A DNA stretch of 64,000 nucleotides, taken from positions 186,001 through 250,000 of the forward strand of contig NZ_JACVAK010000001.1 in assembly GCF_014851805.1 (NCBI RefSeq), written 5' to 3'. A program made the position numbers and the translations under genes. The notes under the pieces are model-generated. The model searched no databases and was not told the DNA's origin. It worked only from the letters and a program-made list of their open reading frames with translations. Positions within the stretch are counted from its first letter, which is position 1; each line of letters opens with the position of its first letter. This document shows, one piece after another, positions 63,578-64,000 of this stretch. Source of the DNA: Pseudoxanthomonas sp. PXM02 (GTDB lineage: Bacteria; Pseudomonadota; Gammaproteobacteria; Xanthomonadales; Xanthomonadaceae).

Positions 63578-64000
63578 TCAGGCCTTGGCTTTTTCCTTTG
63601 CGATCCACTGGTCCACGCGACGCTCCAGCAGGTTCAGCGGCAGTGCGCCACCGCCGAGCACGGTGTCATGGAAGCCCTTGATGTCGAACTTGGCACCCAG
63701 CTCGGTTTCGGCCTTCTTGCGCAGCTCCTGGATCTTGATCATGCCGATCTTGTAGGCCGTGGCCTGGCCCGGCATGATCAGGTAGCGCTTGATCTCGGAC
63801 TCGATCGCCGCACGCGGCACGGCGCTGTTGTCATCGAAGTACTCGACGGCCTGCTGCTCGGTCCAGCCCTTGGCATGCAGGCCCGTGTCGACCACCAGGC
63901 GGATGGCGCGCCACATTTCCGAGCTCAGTCGACCGTATTCCGAATACGGATCCTGGTAGGTGCCCGGCATTTCCTTGGCCAGCCACTCGGAATACAGACC
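63578..64000 (-). CDS. DUF885-family peptidase, C-terminal part
   Basis: Only the last 140 residues are in the window; the frame runs off the right end, so the true start is outside. The visible part begins GLYSEWLAKEMPGTYQDPYS and continues GRLSSEMWRAIRLVVDTGLH, EQQAVEYFDDNSAV and KRYLIMPGQATAYKIGMIKI, all characteristic of DUF885 proteins. These are zinc-dependent, often exported peptidases; the catalytic HExxH-type region would lie upstream, beyond the window. Confidence 0.92.
   Translation of the reverse strand, partial: GLYSEWLAKEMPGTYQDPYSEYGRLSSEMWRAIRLVVDTGLHAKGWTEQQAVEYFDDNSAVPRAAIESEIKRYLIMPGQATAYKIGMIKIQELRKKAETELGAKFDIKGFHDTVLGGGALPLNLLERRVDQWIAKEKAKA

Overview
The window comes from a high-GC gammaproteobacterium of the Xanthomonadaceae (Lysobacteraceae). 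A Pseudoxanthomonas-, Luteimonas- or Lysobacter-like genome fits best, but the genus is not resolved. The reasoning is the xanthomonad-style protein set (large NAD-glutamate dehydrogenase, kynurenine cluster, DUF3348/DUF802/DUF2894 locus), probable leaderless genes, and scattered palindromes carrying GTGGGAGCGACGT. Nearly every base is coding. There is no prophage, integrase, CRISPR array or complete insertion sequence, and the window is chromosomal housekeeping DNA interrupted by several accessory islands.

Layout. 1-1064: end of smpB, a palindromic repeat, and the tmRNA gene with promoter and terminator. 1156-5168: four overlapping genes (DUF3348, a MotA/ExbB-like DUF802 protein with a long coiled coil, a MotB/OmpA-like protein, DUF2894) that look like an uncharacterised ion-driven envelope motor. 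5228-8684: secreted NamZ-type muramidase divergent from a tandem-SIS MurQ-like protein with a signal peptide. 8858-14852: an orphan 582-residue protein, tex, a proline iminopeptidase and an OmpA-family lipoprotein. 14962-19121: wax-ester-synthase-like protein, photolyase and alanine racemase. 19360-25472: six genes overlapping or one base apart (KASIII, NAD epimerase, metallo-beta-lactamase-fold hydrolase, ATP-grasp ligase, acyltransferase-like protein, Rieske oxygenase) forming an unassigned biosynthetic operon between alr and dnaB. 25475-28826: dnaB, rplI, rpsR, rpsF and an IscA-like gene. 28938-31600: asnS, two small proteins and a PaiB-like protein.

31734-41579 is a tryptophan/kynurenine degradation cluster. 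It encodes kynurenine 3-monooxygenase, kynureninase, 3-hydroxyanthranilate dioxygenase, ACMS decarboxylase, aminomuconate-semialdehyde dehydrogenase and a RidA-type deaminase candidate, together taking kynurenine towards 4-oxalocrotonate. It also holds a carbonic anhydrase, a divergent SDR and a periplasmic protein. Two units break it: an HTH-MNT/HEPN pair with its own twin-palindrome promoter, and a small GIY-YIG gene bounded by inverted repeats that directly abuts kmo.

41576-51839: sbcB, DUF2461, DUF2939-like, a 5'-nucleotidase, NAD kinase and the giant NAD-glutamate dehydrogenase. 52150-61901: an autoregulated TetR gene followed by two consecutive RND efflux pairs with no outer-membrane channel. 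62101-63517: a divergent HxlR/QorB pair with shared operators. The window ends in the C-terminus of a DUF885 peptidase. The best candidates for undescribed biology are the motor-like operon (1156-5168), the KASIII/ATP-grasp/Rieske operon (19360-25472), and the HTH-MNT/HEPN unit inside the kynurenine cluster (36242-37316).
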